Shown: one piece after another, positions 9,440-21,100 of the stretch
Layout: each line of letters begins with the position of its first letter
How positions within the stretch are numbered: position 1 is the first letter of the stretch
Assembly (NCBI RefSeq): GCF_037176765.1
Contig: NC_090024.1
Coordinates: 246,414,571-246,478,570 of the forward strand
DNA: 64,000 bases
Reading direction: 5' to 3'
DNA from: Anolis sagrei
Lineage: Eukaryota > Chordata > Lepidosauria > Squamata > Anolidae
The notes under the pieces: generated by a model
What the model saw: the letters and a program-made list of their open reading frames with translations, nothing else
Told to the model about the DNA's origin: nothing
Databases searched by the model: none
Program-made: the position numbers and the translations under genes

Positions 9440-10440
9440 GACTCTGCCAAATTTTGTTGTTTGTTGTTTATTTGTTCAGCCACTTCTGACTCTTCGTAAC
9501 CTTTTGGACCATCCCCTTGACAGTGCTCCCTGTGGGCCATCACCACTCCCAGCTCCTTCAAGGTCAAGGTCAAGCCAATCCGTTCAAGGATACCATCCAC
9601 CCACCTTGCCCTTGGTCGGCCCCTCTTCCTTTTGCCTTCCACTTTCCCCAGCATCATTCCCTTCTCTAGGCTTTGCTGTCTCCTCATGATGTGGCCAAAG
9701 GACTTCCTCTTTGCCTCTCATATCCTTCCCTCCAAAGAGCAGTTGGGCTTTCTTTCCTGGAGGAAGGACTGGTTGGATCTTCTCGCAGTCCAAGGCACTC
9801 TCAGAACTTTCCTCCAGCACCACAGTTCAAAAGCACCTCTCTTCCTTCACTCAGCCTTCCTTATGGTCCAGCTCTCACATCCATAGGTGACTACGGGGAA
9901 TACCTTTGCTTTGACTATGCGGATCTTCGTTGCCAGTGTGATGTCTCTACTCTTCACTCTTATATCAAGATTGGAATATTCCTGCTTCTTGGCAGAATGG
10001 GGTTAGACTGGATGGCCCATGAGGTCTCTTCCAACTCTATGATTCTATGATTCTGGTCCTTGCTCTCTTCCCAAGAAGGAAACATTTTCTGATTTCTTGG
10101 CTGCGTCTGCATTCATCTTTGCACCTAGAAATACAAAATCTCTCACCTCCTCCATGTTTTCTCCCTCTATTTGCCAGTTCTAATCACTCTGGTTGCCATC
10201 AACTTGGTTTTTGTGATATTTCACTCCAACCCAGCTTTTGCCCTTTCTTCTTTCACCTTGGTTAGAAGGCTCCTCGGCTCCTCCTTGCTTTCAGCCATCA
10301 ACATGGTATCATCTGCATATCTAAGGTTGTTAATGTTTCTTCCAGCAATTTTAACTCCAGCCTTGGATTCCTCAAGCCCCGCACGTTGCATGATGTGTTC
10401 TGCATATATGTTATGCAATCATGCTCCACATGCTCTATTC
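9440..10440 (-). mobile_element. BovB/RTE-type LINE fragment interrupted by a CR1 tail
   Basis: The antisense frames encode a reverse transcriptase YADDT segment (NNLRYADDTMLMAESKEE, around 10290-10330) and the C-terminal block LEKGMMLGKVEGKRKRGRPR followed by RWVDGI (around 9600-9690). This is the order in BovB LINEs. BovB is well known for horizontal spread between squamates and ruminants. A CR1 tail (about 9973-10060) is inserted in the middle. Confidence 0.8.
9973..10060 (+). mobile_element. CR1 tail inserted in BovB
   Basis: Only the last 90 bases of CR1 are present: 'aatattcctgcttcttggc' through the terminal 'tctatgattctatgattct'. It splits the BovB copy. Confidence 0.8.
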
Positions 10441-10905
10441 TGCCTTGGTCAGGCCACACCTGGAATCACACTGTGTCCAATTCTGGGCAAAGCAATTGAA
10501 GGGAGATGTTGACTCTAAGCTGGAAGAGGGTGACTAAAAGGATCCAGGGTCTGGAGAACAAGCCCTATGAAGATCAGCTTAAAGAGCTGTGTATGTTTAG
10601 CCTGCAGAAGAAAAGGCTGAGAGGAGATATGATGAGGGCCATGTATAAATGTGTGGGGGGAAATCCTAGGGAGGAGGGAGCAGGCTTGTTTTCTGCTGCC
10701 CTGGAGACTAGGAACAATGGCTTCAATCTGCAGGAAAGGAGATTCCACCTGAATATGATTCTACCTGTTCAGCAGTGGAACTGTTTGCCCCGGAGGAAGT
10801 GTGGTGAAGGCTCTTTCTTTGGAGGTTTTTAAACAGAGGCTGGATGGCCATCTGTCAGGGTTGCTTTGAATGCAATTCTCCCTGCTTCTTGGCAGATAGG
10901 AAGAT
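10425..10905 (+). mobile_element. CR1 LINE 3' fragment, diverged
   Basis: The frame retains [32 protein letters not shown] and [11 protein letters not shown]. It lacks the octamer end and stops near 'cttcttggcagatagg'. More diverged than the copies at 16.5 and 31 kb. Confidence 0.8.
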
Positions 10906-11150
10906 GCTCCACAGGGTCACCACTTCTGCACAGAGAATCATGGGTTGCCCTCTTTCTCGCTCTTTGGAAGAACATTATAAGTCCCGCAACCTTAAGAAAA
11001 CTCAGAGCATCCTTTAAGATCCATCTCACCCAGCAATTTTTTAAATTATTGCCACCTGGCAGATGGTACAGGGTGACAAAGACAAGGATAAACAGACTGA
11101 GATATAGTTTTTCTCCTATTTATTTATTTACTTTGCTTATAAACCGCTTG
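10906..11150 (+). mobile_element. LINE ORF2 C-terminal fragment, clade unresolved
   Basis: The frame contains HRESWVALFLALWKN, FKIHLTQQFFKLLPPGRWYR and TKTRINRLRYSF, the 'LPPGRRYR...KTRxNRxxNSF' type C-terminus seen in several vertebrate non-LTR families. It ends with a TTTATTTATTTA run and 'gcttataaaccgc'. No catalytic region is present. Confidence 0.5.
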
Positions 11151-11251
11151 TAGAGATGTGTTTATTATAAAGTGTTATTTATAATGTGTTTAAACTGTAT
11201 TTATAATGTTTATTATAAAGTGTTATTTATAGTGTGTTTAAAACTGTATTT

Positions 11252-12150
11252 GTGGTTTACATTTGTTGCCATGGCCTAGCTGTGAGGGATAGGTTGCCAT
11301 GGTGACAAGACAAGGCAGCAGAGGAGGTGGGCGGAGCTAAAGGAGTAAAAGGTTTGAAAGTGACAGTTAAGCTCCAGTCCGGTGGATGAGACCCGGGGAA
11401 GAGGAGAGCCAGTTAAGGGCTCTGGGAAATAGCAGAGTCAAGAAAGGACTCTGGGAAAAGTAGTTTAGTCCAGTGGATGAGACCCGGGGAAGAGGTTAAG
11501 AGTGTTGTGAAGCTGTGAGAATTCAGTAGTTCTTAGAATTTGTGAATATTTCTTCAGCAAGAGAGCTGAAGGTGTTACCTTGTTAGATTGCTTAGGTTAA
11601 AGAATCTAACAGAGGGGGTTTAAAGGATCGCCAGTAAGGAAAGACTGGTGATCAGTGGTTTGTTCCGAGTATAGGGCAAACAGTGTGGATATTCACAATA
11701 GGGAACTCTGAAGTAGTATAAGCACTTCACTAAAGAAGGGGTTTTGTGGAATTGTAACATCAGAAGTCTGAATGTATCTCAAACCAGCCATTTTGTAACA
11801 TCAAGCCTTGTGCCAAGTTCAAACTCTCAAAACTGCAACAATTACGTTCTGTTAACAATAAAACTTGTTCTCTTTGTATTTCAAACCTGCCTCCTCCATT
11901 GCTTTTATGCTTGGTGCATTCCACACTACCAAAGTCACCTCACAACACAACTAAAGATAAACAGAGACATAAACCAGCGTCTCTAAACATATTGGTGGCA
12001 GCTTAATTGATATCTAAAAGAAGGTTCCTCACAGAATATTGACGGCATTAAAGAAGATTAATACTTCCTCACATAATTTTGTTGATAAGCGGTGGGATTA
12101 ACGCTTCCTCACATAATTTTGGTGGCATCTAGTGGGATTAGTGCTTCTTT
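11252..12150 (+). mobile_element. LTR-type retroelement fossil (LTR plus leader-like repeats)
   Basis: A roughly 740-bp LTR-like unit with a poly(A)-signal-like AATAAA (about 11859) is followed by a 'ttggtggcag'-type primer-binding-site-like segment. Three imperfect copies of a roughly 42-bp leader module follow, each beginning 'cctcaca'. No gag, pol or env is visible, so only a broken fragment remains. The Gypsy-like assignment is tentative. Confidence 0.45.
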
Positions 12151-12154
12151 ACAC

Positions 12155-13035
12155 CGCTGTTCTCAGCCCACGGGTGACTCACAGCGGTGTACAACATAGG
12201 AACAACAAAATTCAGAACACAGTATAAAAACAATTCACAATCCATTATACAAAAGCATTATACCAAAAGCATTGTACAAAACACTGTCATTGCTACGAAA
12301 ACCATTCAGCGTCGTTTCATCGTCTAAACCACAATCCAATATCATTTTCCGTTGATCCATTCCTATAGTCATTACCAATCATTGCACTTCTTGCTCGAAC
12401 GCCTTCTTGAACAACCAAGTCTTTAACTTCCTGTGGAATATCATCAAGGAAGGAGCCAGTCTAATGTCCACGGGAAGGGTGTTCCACAGCTGAGGAGCCA
12501 CCACCGAGAAGGCCCTATCTCTCGTCCCCACCAGCCGTGCTTGTGAAGCAGGCGGGATCGAAAGCAGGGCCTCCCGGGAAGATCTCAAAGTCCTGGTGGG
12601 CTCATAGGCCGAGATGCGGTCGGATAGGTATCTTGGGCCGGAACCGTTTAAGGCTTTATAGGCCAACGCCAGCACCTTGAATTGAGCCCGGTAGCAAATC
12701 GGCAGCCAGTGGAGCTGGTACAACAAGGGGGTTGTATGCTCCCTGCGTCCCGCTCCTGTTAGTATCATGGCTGCCACACGTTGGACCAATTGAAGCTTCC
12801 GAGCCGTCTTCAAAGGCAACCCCACGTAGAGAGCGTTGCAGTAGTCTAAACGTGATGTAACCAGAGCGTGGACTACCGTGGCCAAGTCAGACTTCCCAAG
12901 GTACGGGCGCAGCTGGCGCACAAGCCTAAGCTGTGCAAATGCTCCCCTGGTCACCGCCGAGACCTGGGGTTCCAGGCTCAGCAATGAATCCAGGATCACA
13001 CCCAAGCTGCGAACCTGCACCTTCAAGGGGAAGCT
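12155..13035 (-). mobile_element. L2-clade LINE 3' end
   Basis: The antisense frame 12379-13026 encodes VRSLGVILDSLLSLEPQVSA, LRPYLGKSDLATVVHALVTS, TTPLLYQLHWLPICYRAQFK and WNTLPVDIRLAPSLMIF. The 3' UTR carries the 'ctgttctcagcccacgggtg' block. This copy reaches further upstream than the one at 4.2 kb but still lacks the catalytic core. Confidence 0.85.
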
Positions 13036-13495
13036 GGAATTATATTGAACTCCATGGCTTCACGTTGATGTGGCATTGGGGTCTGTGTGGTGGTGGTGGG
13101 AGTGTAGAGAGATGGGTGTGTTGTTTTTCTGATGTGTGCTGGGGAAAGCATTTCATTTCGTTGTACAATGACCAGAAAGTTGTTCTACTCTGCTTGGCTC
13201 AACCTGCCCTGTGGCTCCAGCCCTATTGGTTTGCCTCTTGAGCAACGCAGGAGCCTCTTTGCCCGATCCTTGCCCTGGTCAAGCGGCTCTGAAACGTGAT
13301 GCTTTGAGCCTCGAAAGCAAACAAGGGCAGGGCCTTGCAAACTCAAGGAAGCTCTTTTGTGCTCTTGGCCAGGAATGCGGGCATCACAGCAAAAGTCAAC
13401 CTTCATTTGCATCCAACACTGCTCAGTGTTGTAACCTGGAAGGTGAGGTCATTCCCCATTCAATATAACTTTGATTTCCCTGGGTGTATCAACTC
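13036..13495. other. Unassigned stretch
   Basis: There is a small TGG-rich patch at 13080-13110. The rest looks like unique sequence without a convincing exon or known repeat. Confidence 0.45.
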
Positions 13496-13627
13496 CAGGC
13501 ATGGGCCAACTTTGGCCCTCCCTCCAGTGTTTTGGACTTCAACTCCCACAATTCCTAGCACTCAGTAGGCTGTTAGGAATTGTGGGAGTTGAAATCCAAA
13601 ACACCCCAAGGGTCCAAGTTTGCCCAA
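13496..13627. mobile_element. hAT MITE, diverged relative of 5242-5375
   Basis: The same palindromic plan is visible: CAGGCATGGGCCAACTTTGG at the left, 'aattcctagcactcagtagg' at the centre, and the complement ending 'gtccaagtttgccca'. Arms differ at several positions and no exact octamer TSD survives. Confidence 0.75.
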
Positions 13628-13992
13628 GTTTGTAAAGTCATCAAAGAGTGATGACTTTACAGATGAAAACCAAACTTGATACACAGAACAATAACCCATT
13701 GACACACAGAACCCCCATGACCCACTTTTGATGGGGAGATATTGGAAATATATATATTTATTTATACATATATTGTATGTACTTTAGAAGTACTGAAATG
13801 TAAGAAAAATCAGGCTCTTTTTCTATATTAGAAAGCCAAGCAGACAGGCCAGAAAGAATGCTGAAGGAGATCTGTGTTGAAAGGGGGAAGAGAAGGGGGG
13901 GGGGCATGTTATCTATACAGAGACTGGTACAGCATAGCCAAAGCTATACCTTCGTATTTCTGAGTAAGGAACCTCTCTCCGTCCTGATAGGT
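13628..13992. other. Unassigned, AT-rich
   Basis: Short segments near 13660-13730 ('aacttgatacacagaac', 'acccccatgacccac') look like scraps of the SPIN-internal module. A TATATATTTATTTATACATA patch lies at 13748-13770. No gene seen. Confidence 0.4.
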
Positions 13993-14789
13993 CAGTGTTT
14001 CTCAACCTGGGGGTCGGGACCCCTGAAGGGGTCGCAAGGGGGTGTCAGAGGGATCACTGAAGACCATCAGAAAATGCAGTATTTTCTGTTGGTCATGGGG
14101 GTCCTGTGGGGGAAGTTTGGCACTATTCTATCCTTGGTGGGGTTCAGAATGCTCTTTGATTGTAGCTGAACTATAAATCCCAGCAACTACAACTCCGAAA
14201 TGTCAAGATCTATTTCCCCCAAACTCCACCAGTATTCACATTTGGGCATATTGAGTATTTGTGCCAAGTTTGGTCCTTGGTTTGGTTCGACGGCCCATTC
14301 CATCGTTGGTGGGGTTCGGAATCGTCTTTGATTGTAGGTGAACTATACATCCTAGTAACTACATCTAGGTTGTTAAGATCGTCTGGAGGGGCCCTGCTCT
14401 CGGTCCCACCGGCCTCTCAGGCGCGTCTGGTGGGGACGAGGGACAGGGCCTTCTCGGTGGTGGCCCCTCGACTCTGGAACTCTTTCCCACTGGAGATCAG
14501 AATTGCCCCCTCCATTCTGTCATTCAGAAAACGCGTGAAAACCTGGCTATGGGGTTTGGCTTTCGACGAGTGAATCCATATTTCTGTGATCGGATAGATG
14601 ACGATGAATGATGGACAACGATTTCACTATGACGACTGACCATTGTTATTATGTGATTGCATTTTGCTGTTGTAACGTTTTAATTGAATATGTTATATGA
14701 TGTTTTTAATTATTGTTTTGTGATTTTATTGTTGGAAACCGGCCCGAGTCCCCCAATAGAGGGGAGAAGACCGGTATACAAAATTGCTA

Positions 14790-14837
<48 letters not shown>

Positions 14838-15310
14838 CTCCCAAATGTCAAGGTCTATTTTCCCCAAACTCCATCTTTGTTTATATTTGGACATATTGAG
14901 TATCCGTGCCAAGTTTGGTCCTGATCCATCATTGTTTGAGTCCACAGTGCTCTCTGGATGTAGGTGAACTACAACTCCAAAACTCAAGGTCAATGCCCAC
15001 CAAACCCTTACAATTTTCTCTGTTGGTCATTGAAGTTCTGAGTGCTAAGTTTGGTTCAGTTCAATTGTTGGTGGAGTTCAGAATGTTCTTTGATTGTAGG
15101 TGAACTATAAATCCCAGCAACTACAACTCCCACATGACAAAATCAACCCCCCACCCCCACCCCACTAGTATTCAAACTCAGGTGTATTGGGTATTTGTGC
15201 CAAATTTGGTTCAGTCAATGAAAATAAGCCTGATATTTACATTACAATTGATAACAGTAGCAAAACATACAGTTATAAAGTAGCAATGAAAATAATTTTA
15301 TGTTCATGAT
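13993..15310 (+). mobile_element. SPIN-like hAT element with nested L2
   Basis: The left end is CAGTGTTTCTCAACCTGGGG, then 'gaccatcagaaaatgcagta', the repeated 'aactataaatcccagcaac' module, and a right part with 'atttacattacaattgataa' and 'aagtagcaatgaaaataat'. The right terminus is eroded. An L2 tail and an AAT microsatellite interrupt it at about 14370-14835. Confidence 0.75.
14370..14835 (+). mobile_element. L2-clade LINE tail with AAT microsatellite
   Basis: The frame encodes SSGGALLSVPPASQARLVGT, AFSVVAPRLWNSFPLEIR and VKTWLWGLAF, followed by the L2 UTR 'gcccgagtcccccaata' and a TAATAATAA tail (14792-14833). Inserted within the SPIN-like element. Confidence 0.85.
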
Positions 15311-15743
15311 TCTTTCCATCTCTTGGAAAAAGCAGCAGATTACGAGACTCCACTGTCTGCCACACTTTCGAATTGTAAAAAGGTCTCTTATATAGCATCT
15401 TTCTTGCTGATGTTGTTCCAAAAAGTTGTAAATGACTGACAGATTGTTTTACAACTAAAACTGGCTGATTCCATCAGTTCTGGACAGACGTTAGTTTTCC
15501 TTCTTAAGTAAGGTACATTGTATTTGCTTCCTTTAAGAACTGTTGTCTTTGACTATGTAAACATATTGTTTTCAACCACAGTTCAATAGTTAATCTCTGG
15601 ACATGGCAGCAGTTCATCAGTTTATGAATTCTTCACCTCCTTTGTTTCTCCGTAATGCCATTCTTCCAGATTCCAATTTTCTTAGGATGGTGTCTTCAGC
15701 CTTTCATAGGCCCCAGCCATATATCTTCCATACAATGTCATTT
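15311..15743. other. Unassigned stretch
   Basis: AT-rich sequence with no recognisable exon or repeat terminus; possibly old transposon debris. Confidence 0.4.
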
Positions 15744-16215
15744 CATAGAATCATAGAATCAAAGAGTTGGAAGAGACCTCCTGGGCCATCCAGTCCAACC
15801 CCATTCTGCCAAGAAGCAGGAATATTGCATTCAAATCACCCCTGACAAATGGCCATCCAGCCTCTGCTTAAAAGCTTCCAAAGAAGGAGCCTCCACCACA
15901 CTCCGGGGCAGAGAGTTCCACTGCTGAACGGCTCTCACAGTCAGGAAGTTCTTCCTCATGTTCAGGTGGAATCTCCTCTCTTGTAGTTTGAAGCCATTGT
16001 TCCATTGCATCCGAGTCTCCAGGGAAGCAGAAAACAAGCTTGCTCCCTCCTCCTCCCTGTGACTTCCTCTCACATATTTATACATGGCTATCATATCCCC
16101 TCTCAGCCTTCTCTTCTTCAGGCTAAACATGCCCAGTTCCCTAAGCCGCTCCTCATAGGGCTTGTTCTCCAGACCCTTGATCGTTTTAGTCGCCCTCCTC
16201 TGGACACAATTTAAT
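15744..16215 (-). mobile_element. CR1 LINE 3' end
   Basis: Antisense CR1 tail with [38 protein letters not shown] and [20 protein letters not shown] in one open frame. It has a CATAGAATCATAGAATC octamer end at 15744. A good-quality copy. Confidence 0.88.
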
Positions 16216-16489
16216 CCACACATCAAAGCAAAAGGTTTGTCTAGATGCCTTTTCCAATTGAGGTTTCTATTATTATTTTATTCATCCTTGCTGAACTGCA
16301 CAGATATAAGACAGGTGACATTTGGCTTGACAGCTGTATGTGTGAGAAGGATCTAGGTGTTTTAGAAAACCACAAGTTGGACATGAAACAAGAGTGTGAT
16401 GCGGCAACTTAAAAAGGCAATGCGATTCTAACCTGCATCAACTTGAGAATAGTGTGCAGATCACTATAGTGTGCAGATCACGGCTGGCT
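16216..16489 (+). mobile_element. Old CR1-like fragment
   Basis: Contains diverged versions of the CR1 'LGVLVDNKL...CDVAAKKA' region (for example 'ggatctaggtgttttagaaa', 'gatgcggcaact') in sense orientation. Too decayed to translate. Confidence 0.45.
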
Positions 16490-17170
16490 TGAGAGCAGTA
16501 CGTGTGAAAAAGATCTTGGAGTCCTCATGGACAACAAGTTAAACATGAGCCAACAATGTGATGTGGCGGCAAAAAAAGCCAATGGGATTTTGGTCTCTAT
16601 AGTGTCTAGATCCAGGGAAGTCCTGCTCCCCATGCTCTATTCTGCTTTGGTTAGACCACACATGGAATATTGTGCCCAATTCTGGGCACCACAATTCAAG
16701 AGAGATGTTGACAAGCTGGAATGTGTCCAGAGGAGGGCGACTAAAATGATCAAGGGTCTGGAGAACAAGCCCTATGAGGAGCGGCTTAAGGAGCTGGGCA
16801 TGTTTAGCCTGAAGAAGACAAGGCTGAGAGGAGATATGATAGCCATGTATAAATATGTGAGAGGAAGCCACAGGGAGGAGGAGGAGGGAGCAAGCTTTTT
16901 TTCTGCTTCCCTGGAGACTAGGACACAAGGGAACAATGGCTTCTGAACATGATGCAGAACTTCCTGACTGTGAGAGCCGTTCAGCAGTGGAACTCTCTAC
17001 CCCGGGGGGAGCGTGGTGGAGGCTCCTTCTTTGGAAGCTTTGAAACAGAGGCTGGATGGCCATCTGTCAGGGGTGATTTGAATGCAATATTCCTGCTTCT
17101 TGGCTGAATGGGGTTGGACTGGATGATGGCCCAGGAAGTCTCTTCCAACTCTTTGATTCTAGGATTCTAT
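16490..17170 (+). mobile_element. CR1 LINE 3' end
   Basis: The frame carries [40 protein letters not shown] and [20 protein letters not shown]. The UTR 'ggttggactggatgatggcc' and the octamer end are present. Its coding part is broken by small changes near 16940. Confidence 0.88.
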
Positions 17171-17179
17171 CATGGGAAT

Positions 17180-17570
17180 GCTTGGTCCGACTCCCTTCTG
17201 CTTTGGTCAGTCATCAACTGGAACAACCCTGAGTTCAGGTCTTGGCAAAACAATTGAAGAAAGTGATGGACAAGATGAAATGGTCCAGAGAAGGGTCACT
17301 CGAATGGGAAAATCTCTGTAAACTATAAGGAGTGACAGTGGGTGGGCGGAGCAGGATTAGCTGCAGGAAGAAAAGGTCAATAGAGCACATGATAGACGTA
17401 TTTAAATATATGAAAGGATATCATATTGAACATGGAGCAGGACTGCTTTCTTCTGCTCCGGAGACACAGAGCAAAGAGATAAAATTTCAGAAAAAGAAAT
17501 CTCATCACAACTTTAGTAAGAACTTTCTGATGTGTAGAGCTGTTCAACTATGAAATATGCTTCTGCCAAG
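17180..17570 (+). mobile_element. Old CR1-subfamily fragment
   Basis: A diverged sense CR1-type tail: 'ccagagaagggtcactcgaa', 'aggaagaaaaggtcaataga', then a KFQKKKSHHNFSKNF-like segment and AVQL. It runs straight into the minisatellite at 17571. Confidence 0.5.
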
Positions 17571-19045
17571 GCATCCGGTGGAATCTCCCTTCTCTAGATG
17601 TTTTGAAGCATCGTCTGGATGGCCATCTGTGGGGAGGGCTCAGATAGTGTCTTTCTGTCTGGCAGAAGGGGCTGGGCTGGATGGCCTTTGAGGTGTCCAT
17701 CCGGTGGAATCTCCTTCTCTAGATGTTTTGAAGCATTGTTTAGATGGCCATCTGTGGGGAGGGTTCAGATAGTGTCTTTCTGTCTGGCAGAAGGGGCTGG
17801 ACTGGATGGCCTTTGGGGTGTCCATCCAGTGGAATATTCCTTCTTTAGATGTTTTGAAGCATTGTTTAGATGGCCATCTGTGGGGAGGGCTCAGATAGTG
17901 TCTTTCTCTCTGGCAGAAGGGGCTGGACTGGATGGCCTTTGGGGTGTCCATCCGGTGGAATCTCCCTCTCTAGATGTTTTGAAGCATCGTTTGGATGGCT
18001 GTCTGTCGGGAGGGCTCAGATAGTGTCTTTCTGTCTGGCAGAAGGGGCTGGACTGGATGGCCTTTGGGGTGTCCATCCGGTGGAATCTCCTTCTCTAGAT
18101 GTTTTGAAGCATCGTTTGGATGGCCGTCTGTGGGGAGGACTCAGATAGTGTCTTTCTGTCTGGCAGAAGGGGCTGGACTGGATGGCCTTTGGGGTGTCCA
18201 TCCAGTGGAATCTCCTTCTCTAGATGTTTTGAAGCATCGTTTGGATGGCCGTCTGTGGGGAGGGCTCAGATAGTGTCTTTCTGTCTGGTAGAAGGGGCTG
18301 GACTGGATGGCCTTTGGGGTGTCCATCTGGTGGAATCTCCTTCTCCAGATGTTATGAAGCATCATCTGGATGGCCATCTGTAGGGGGGGGGCTCAGATAG
18401 TGTCTTTCTGTCTGGCAGAAGGGGCTGGACTGGATGGCCTTTGGGGTGTCATCCGGTGGAATCTCCTCTTCTAGATGTTTTGAAGCACATCTGGATGGCC
18501 GTCTGTCGGGAGGACTCAGATAGTGTCTTTCTGTCTGGCAGAAGGGGCTGGACTGGATGGCCTTTGGGGTGTCCATCCGGTGGTATCTCCTTCTCTAAAT
18601 GTTTTGAAGCATCATCTGGATGGCCATCTGTGGGGAGGGCTCAGATAGTGTCTTTCTGTCTGGCAGAAGGGGCTGGACTGGATGGCCTTTGGGGTGTTCA
18701 TCCGGTGGAATCTCCTTCTCTAGATGTTTTGTAGCATCGTTTGGATGGCTGTCTGTGGGGAGGGCTCAGATAGTGTCTTTCTGTCTGGACTGGATGGCCT
18801 TTGGGGTGTCCATCCGGTGGAATCTCCTTTTCTAGATGTTTTGAAGCATCATCTGTATGGCTAATAGTGGGGAAGGCTTGGATAGAGTCTTTCTGTCTGG
18901 CAGAAGGGGCTGGACTGGATGGCCTTTGGGGTGTCCATCCGGTGGAATCTCCTTTTCTAGATGTTTTGAAGCATCGTTTGGATGGCTGTCTGTCGGGAGG
19001 GCTCAGATAGTGTCTTTCTGTCTGGCAGATGGCCTTTGGGGTGTC
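17571..19045 (+). repeat. 125-bp minisatellite derived from a CR1 tail (about 12 units)
   Basis: Units repeat every 125 bp (for example the same point falls at 17870, 17995 and 18120). Each contains 'ctctagatgttttgaagca', 'ggatggccatctgt', 'gtgtctttctgtctggcaga' and 'aggggctggactggatggcc'. These are the last coding codons and 3' UTR of a CR1-like LINE, whose older upstream part is at 17180-17570. 125 is not a multiple of three, so long frames across it are accidental. Confidence 0.92.
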
Positions 19046-19435
19046 CTCCATCTCTAGGTACCTGTGGTTCTACGCATTGCATCTCTGTGGTGTAAACACA
19101 TGTATCTATGTGGTCAGTACAATTAATTGCCACCCTGGCAAAACGTTAACAGGTGAAGCCATTGAAAGTTAACACTGTGAACAAACAGACTTGCCAAACA
19201 GCCAAACAGGAAAGCAGAAACAGTTTTAATAGAAAGCTATAAATATTTATTTAGCACACATACTGTTTGCCTACCTACGCTGTTCCTAGGTTTGCCATGG
19301 CCACCCCTCGAGTGTTTTCCTATGCTTTGCATGCCATGTCCTTGAACCTCCTTGAAAGGTGTCACGCAAAGCTCAGTCAACCATCCACACTTTCCTCCTG
19401 GTTTGCTCACTTTGGCTGCATCTACACTATAGATT
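19046..19435. other. Unassigned stretch
   Basis: No known repeat and no exon-like feature. A reading frame begins at 19267 but crosses into repeats and has no recognisable domain. Confidence 0.45.
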
Positions 19436-19605
19436 TAATGCAATTTGACACCACTGAGAATCATAGACCCCAGAGGCCATCCAGTCCACCCCCTTCTGCC
19501 AAAGGTTATTCCTCATGTTCGCATGGAATCTACTTCCTGCCATTTGAACCCATTGTCCTGAGTCCTAGTCTTCAAGGCAGAAGGAAACAGGCCTGCCATG
19601 GCTTG
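19436..19605 (-). mobile_element. Old CR1-like tail
   Basis: Antisense CR1 pattern: 'gaatcatagaccccagaggc', 'ttattcctcatgttcgcatg' and 'gtcctgagtcctagtcttca'. Strongly diverged. Confidence 0.5.
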
Positions 19606-19629
19606 TTGTTGTTGTTGTTGTTCATTCGT

Positions 19630-20660
19630 TCATGGCGCATTATCACGGGGTGTCTGCGCCCTACACCACTGGAGAAATTACACTGCTTAGCCGGCATTGC
19701 ACCACCTGACATCCGCCGGGAAGTAGCAGCCAATAGTGAAAGGACCAAGGCAGAGACATCTCCAGCTCATCCCCTGTTTGGGTATCAGCCAGCATGTCAA
19801 CGACTTAAATCTAGAAATAGTTTTCTATGATCTACAGAGACACTCGCTGGATACACCTCAGCAAGCGAGAGTCCAAAAGTGGCAGGCTCAAACCCAGAAC
19901 CTCAACCAATGGCTGATACCAGATGAGAGACTCCCCCCTGGGCACATAGAGGACTGGGCGACTTGGAAGGCATTGAACAGTGGATGTGGCTCTTAATGAG
20001 ACATGCCGCATTATCATGGGGTGTCTGCGCCCCACACCACTGGAGAAATTACGCGGCTTAGCCAATATTGCATCACCTGACATCCGCCGGGAAGTAGCAG
20101 CCAATAGTGAAAGGACCAAGGCAGAGACATCTCCAGCTCATCCCCTGTTTGGGTATCAGCCAGCACGTCAACGACTTAAATCTAGAAATAGTTTTCTAAG
20201 ATCTACAGAGACACTCGCTGGAACACCTCAGCAAGCGAGAGTCCAAAAGTGGCAGGCTCAAACCCAGAACCTCAACCAATGGCTGATACCAGATGAGAGA
20301 CTCCCACCTGGGCACACAGAGGACTGGGCGACTTGGAAGGCGATGAACAGACTGCGCTCTGGCACCACGAGATGCAGAGCCAACCTTCAGAAATGGGGCC
20401 ACAAAGTGGAATCCTTGACATGCGAGTGCGGAGAAGAGCAAACCACTGACCACCTGCTGCAATGCAACCTGAGCCCTGCCACATGCACAATGGAGGACCT
20501 TCTTGCAGCAACACCAGAGGCACTCCAAGTGGCCAGAGACTGGTCAAAGGACATTTAATCAACTACCAAACTCACAAATTTTGTATTTTGTCTGTTTGTT
20601 TGCTTTGTTCTGTTAGAAATGTAATATAATCGACTGGTTGATCTGACATGACAAAAAAAA
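19630..20660 (+). mobile_element. LINE ORF2 C-terminus (jockey-like family), partly duplicated
   Basis: The second unit, from 19985, encodes VDVALNETCRIIMGCLRPTP, IASPDIRREVAANSERTKAE, WATWKAMNRLRSGTTRCRAN, then LTCECGEEQTTDHLLQCNLS and a stop at 20558. A CxCGxEQTTDHLLxC zinc-knuckle-like motif is visible. The first roughly 345 bases (from 19636) repeat the same region 372 bp upstream. The 3' UTR ends 'gatctgacatgac' plus A-run. No reverse transcriptase core is present. Confidence 0.8.
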
Positions 20661-21100
20661 AATTCGTTCAGTCATCTCCGACTCTTCGTGACTTCATGGA
20701 CCAAGCCTGGCCAGAGCTCCCTGTTGGCCGTCACCACCCCCAGCTCCTTCAAGGTCAGTCCAGTCCCTTCAAGGAGACCATCCATCCATCCATCTTGTCC
20801 TTGGTTGGCCCCTCTTCCTTTTTCCTTCCATTTTCCCCAGCATTATTGTCCTCCCTAAGCTTTCCTTTCTTCTCATGATGTGGCCAAAGGACTTCTAGGA
20901 AGAATTCGGCCCTTCTTCCTTTTTCCTTCCATTTTCCCCAGCATTATTGTCTTCTCTAAGCTTTCCTTTCTTCTCATAATGTGGCCAAAGGACTTCTAGG
21001 AAGAATTCGGCCCTTCTTCCTTTTTCCTTCCATTTTCCCCAACATTATTGTCTTCTCTAAGCTTTCCTTTCTTCTCATGATGTGGCCAAAGGACTTCTAG
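20661..21100 (-). mobile_element. BovB-type LINE tail with 101-bp tandem copies
   Basis: Antisense BovB end ('cagtcatctccgactcttcg', 'cccccagctccttcaaggtc'), then a segment ('cctttttccttccattttcc' to 'caaaggacttctagg') present three times at 101-bp spacing (20891, 20992, 21093). The protein remnant corresponds to the MLGKxxGKRKRGR block. Confidence 0.8.

Noticed and set aside
11252-12150. A complete LTR retroelement
   Set aside because: Only an LTR-like unit and short leader-like repeats are visible, with no second LTR or internal genes, so it is treated as a fossil fragment.
17619-19057. Many short frames with 'SVFLSGRRGWTGWP' type repeats
   Set aside because: Minisatellite by-products. 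The 125-bp period shifts frame each unit.
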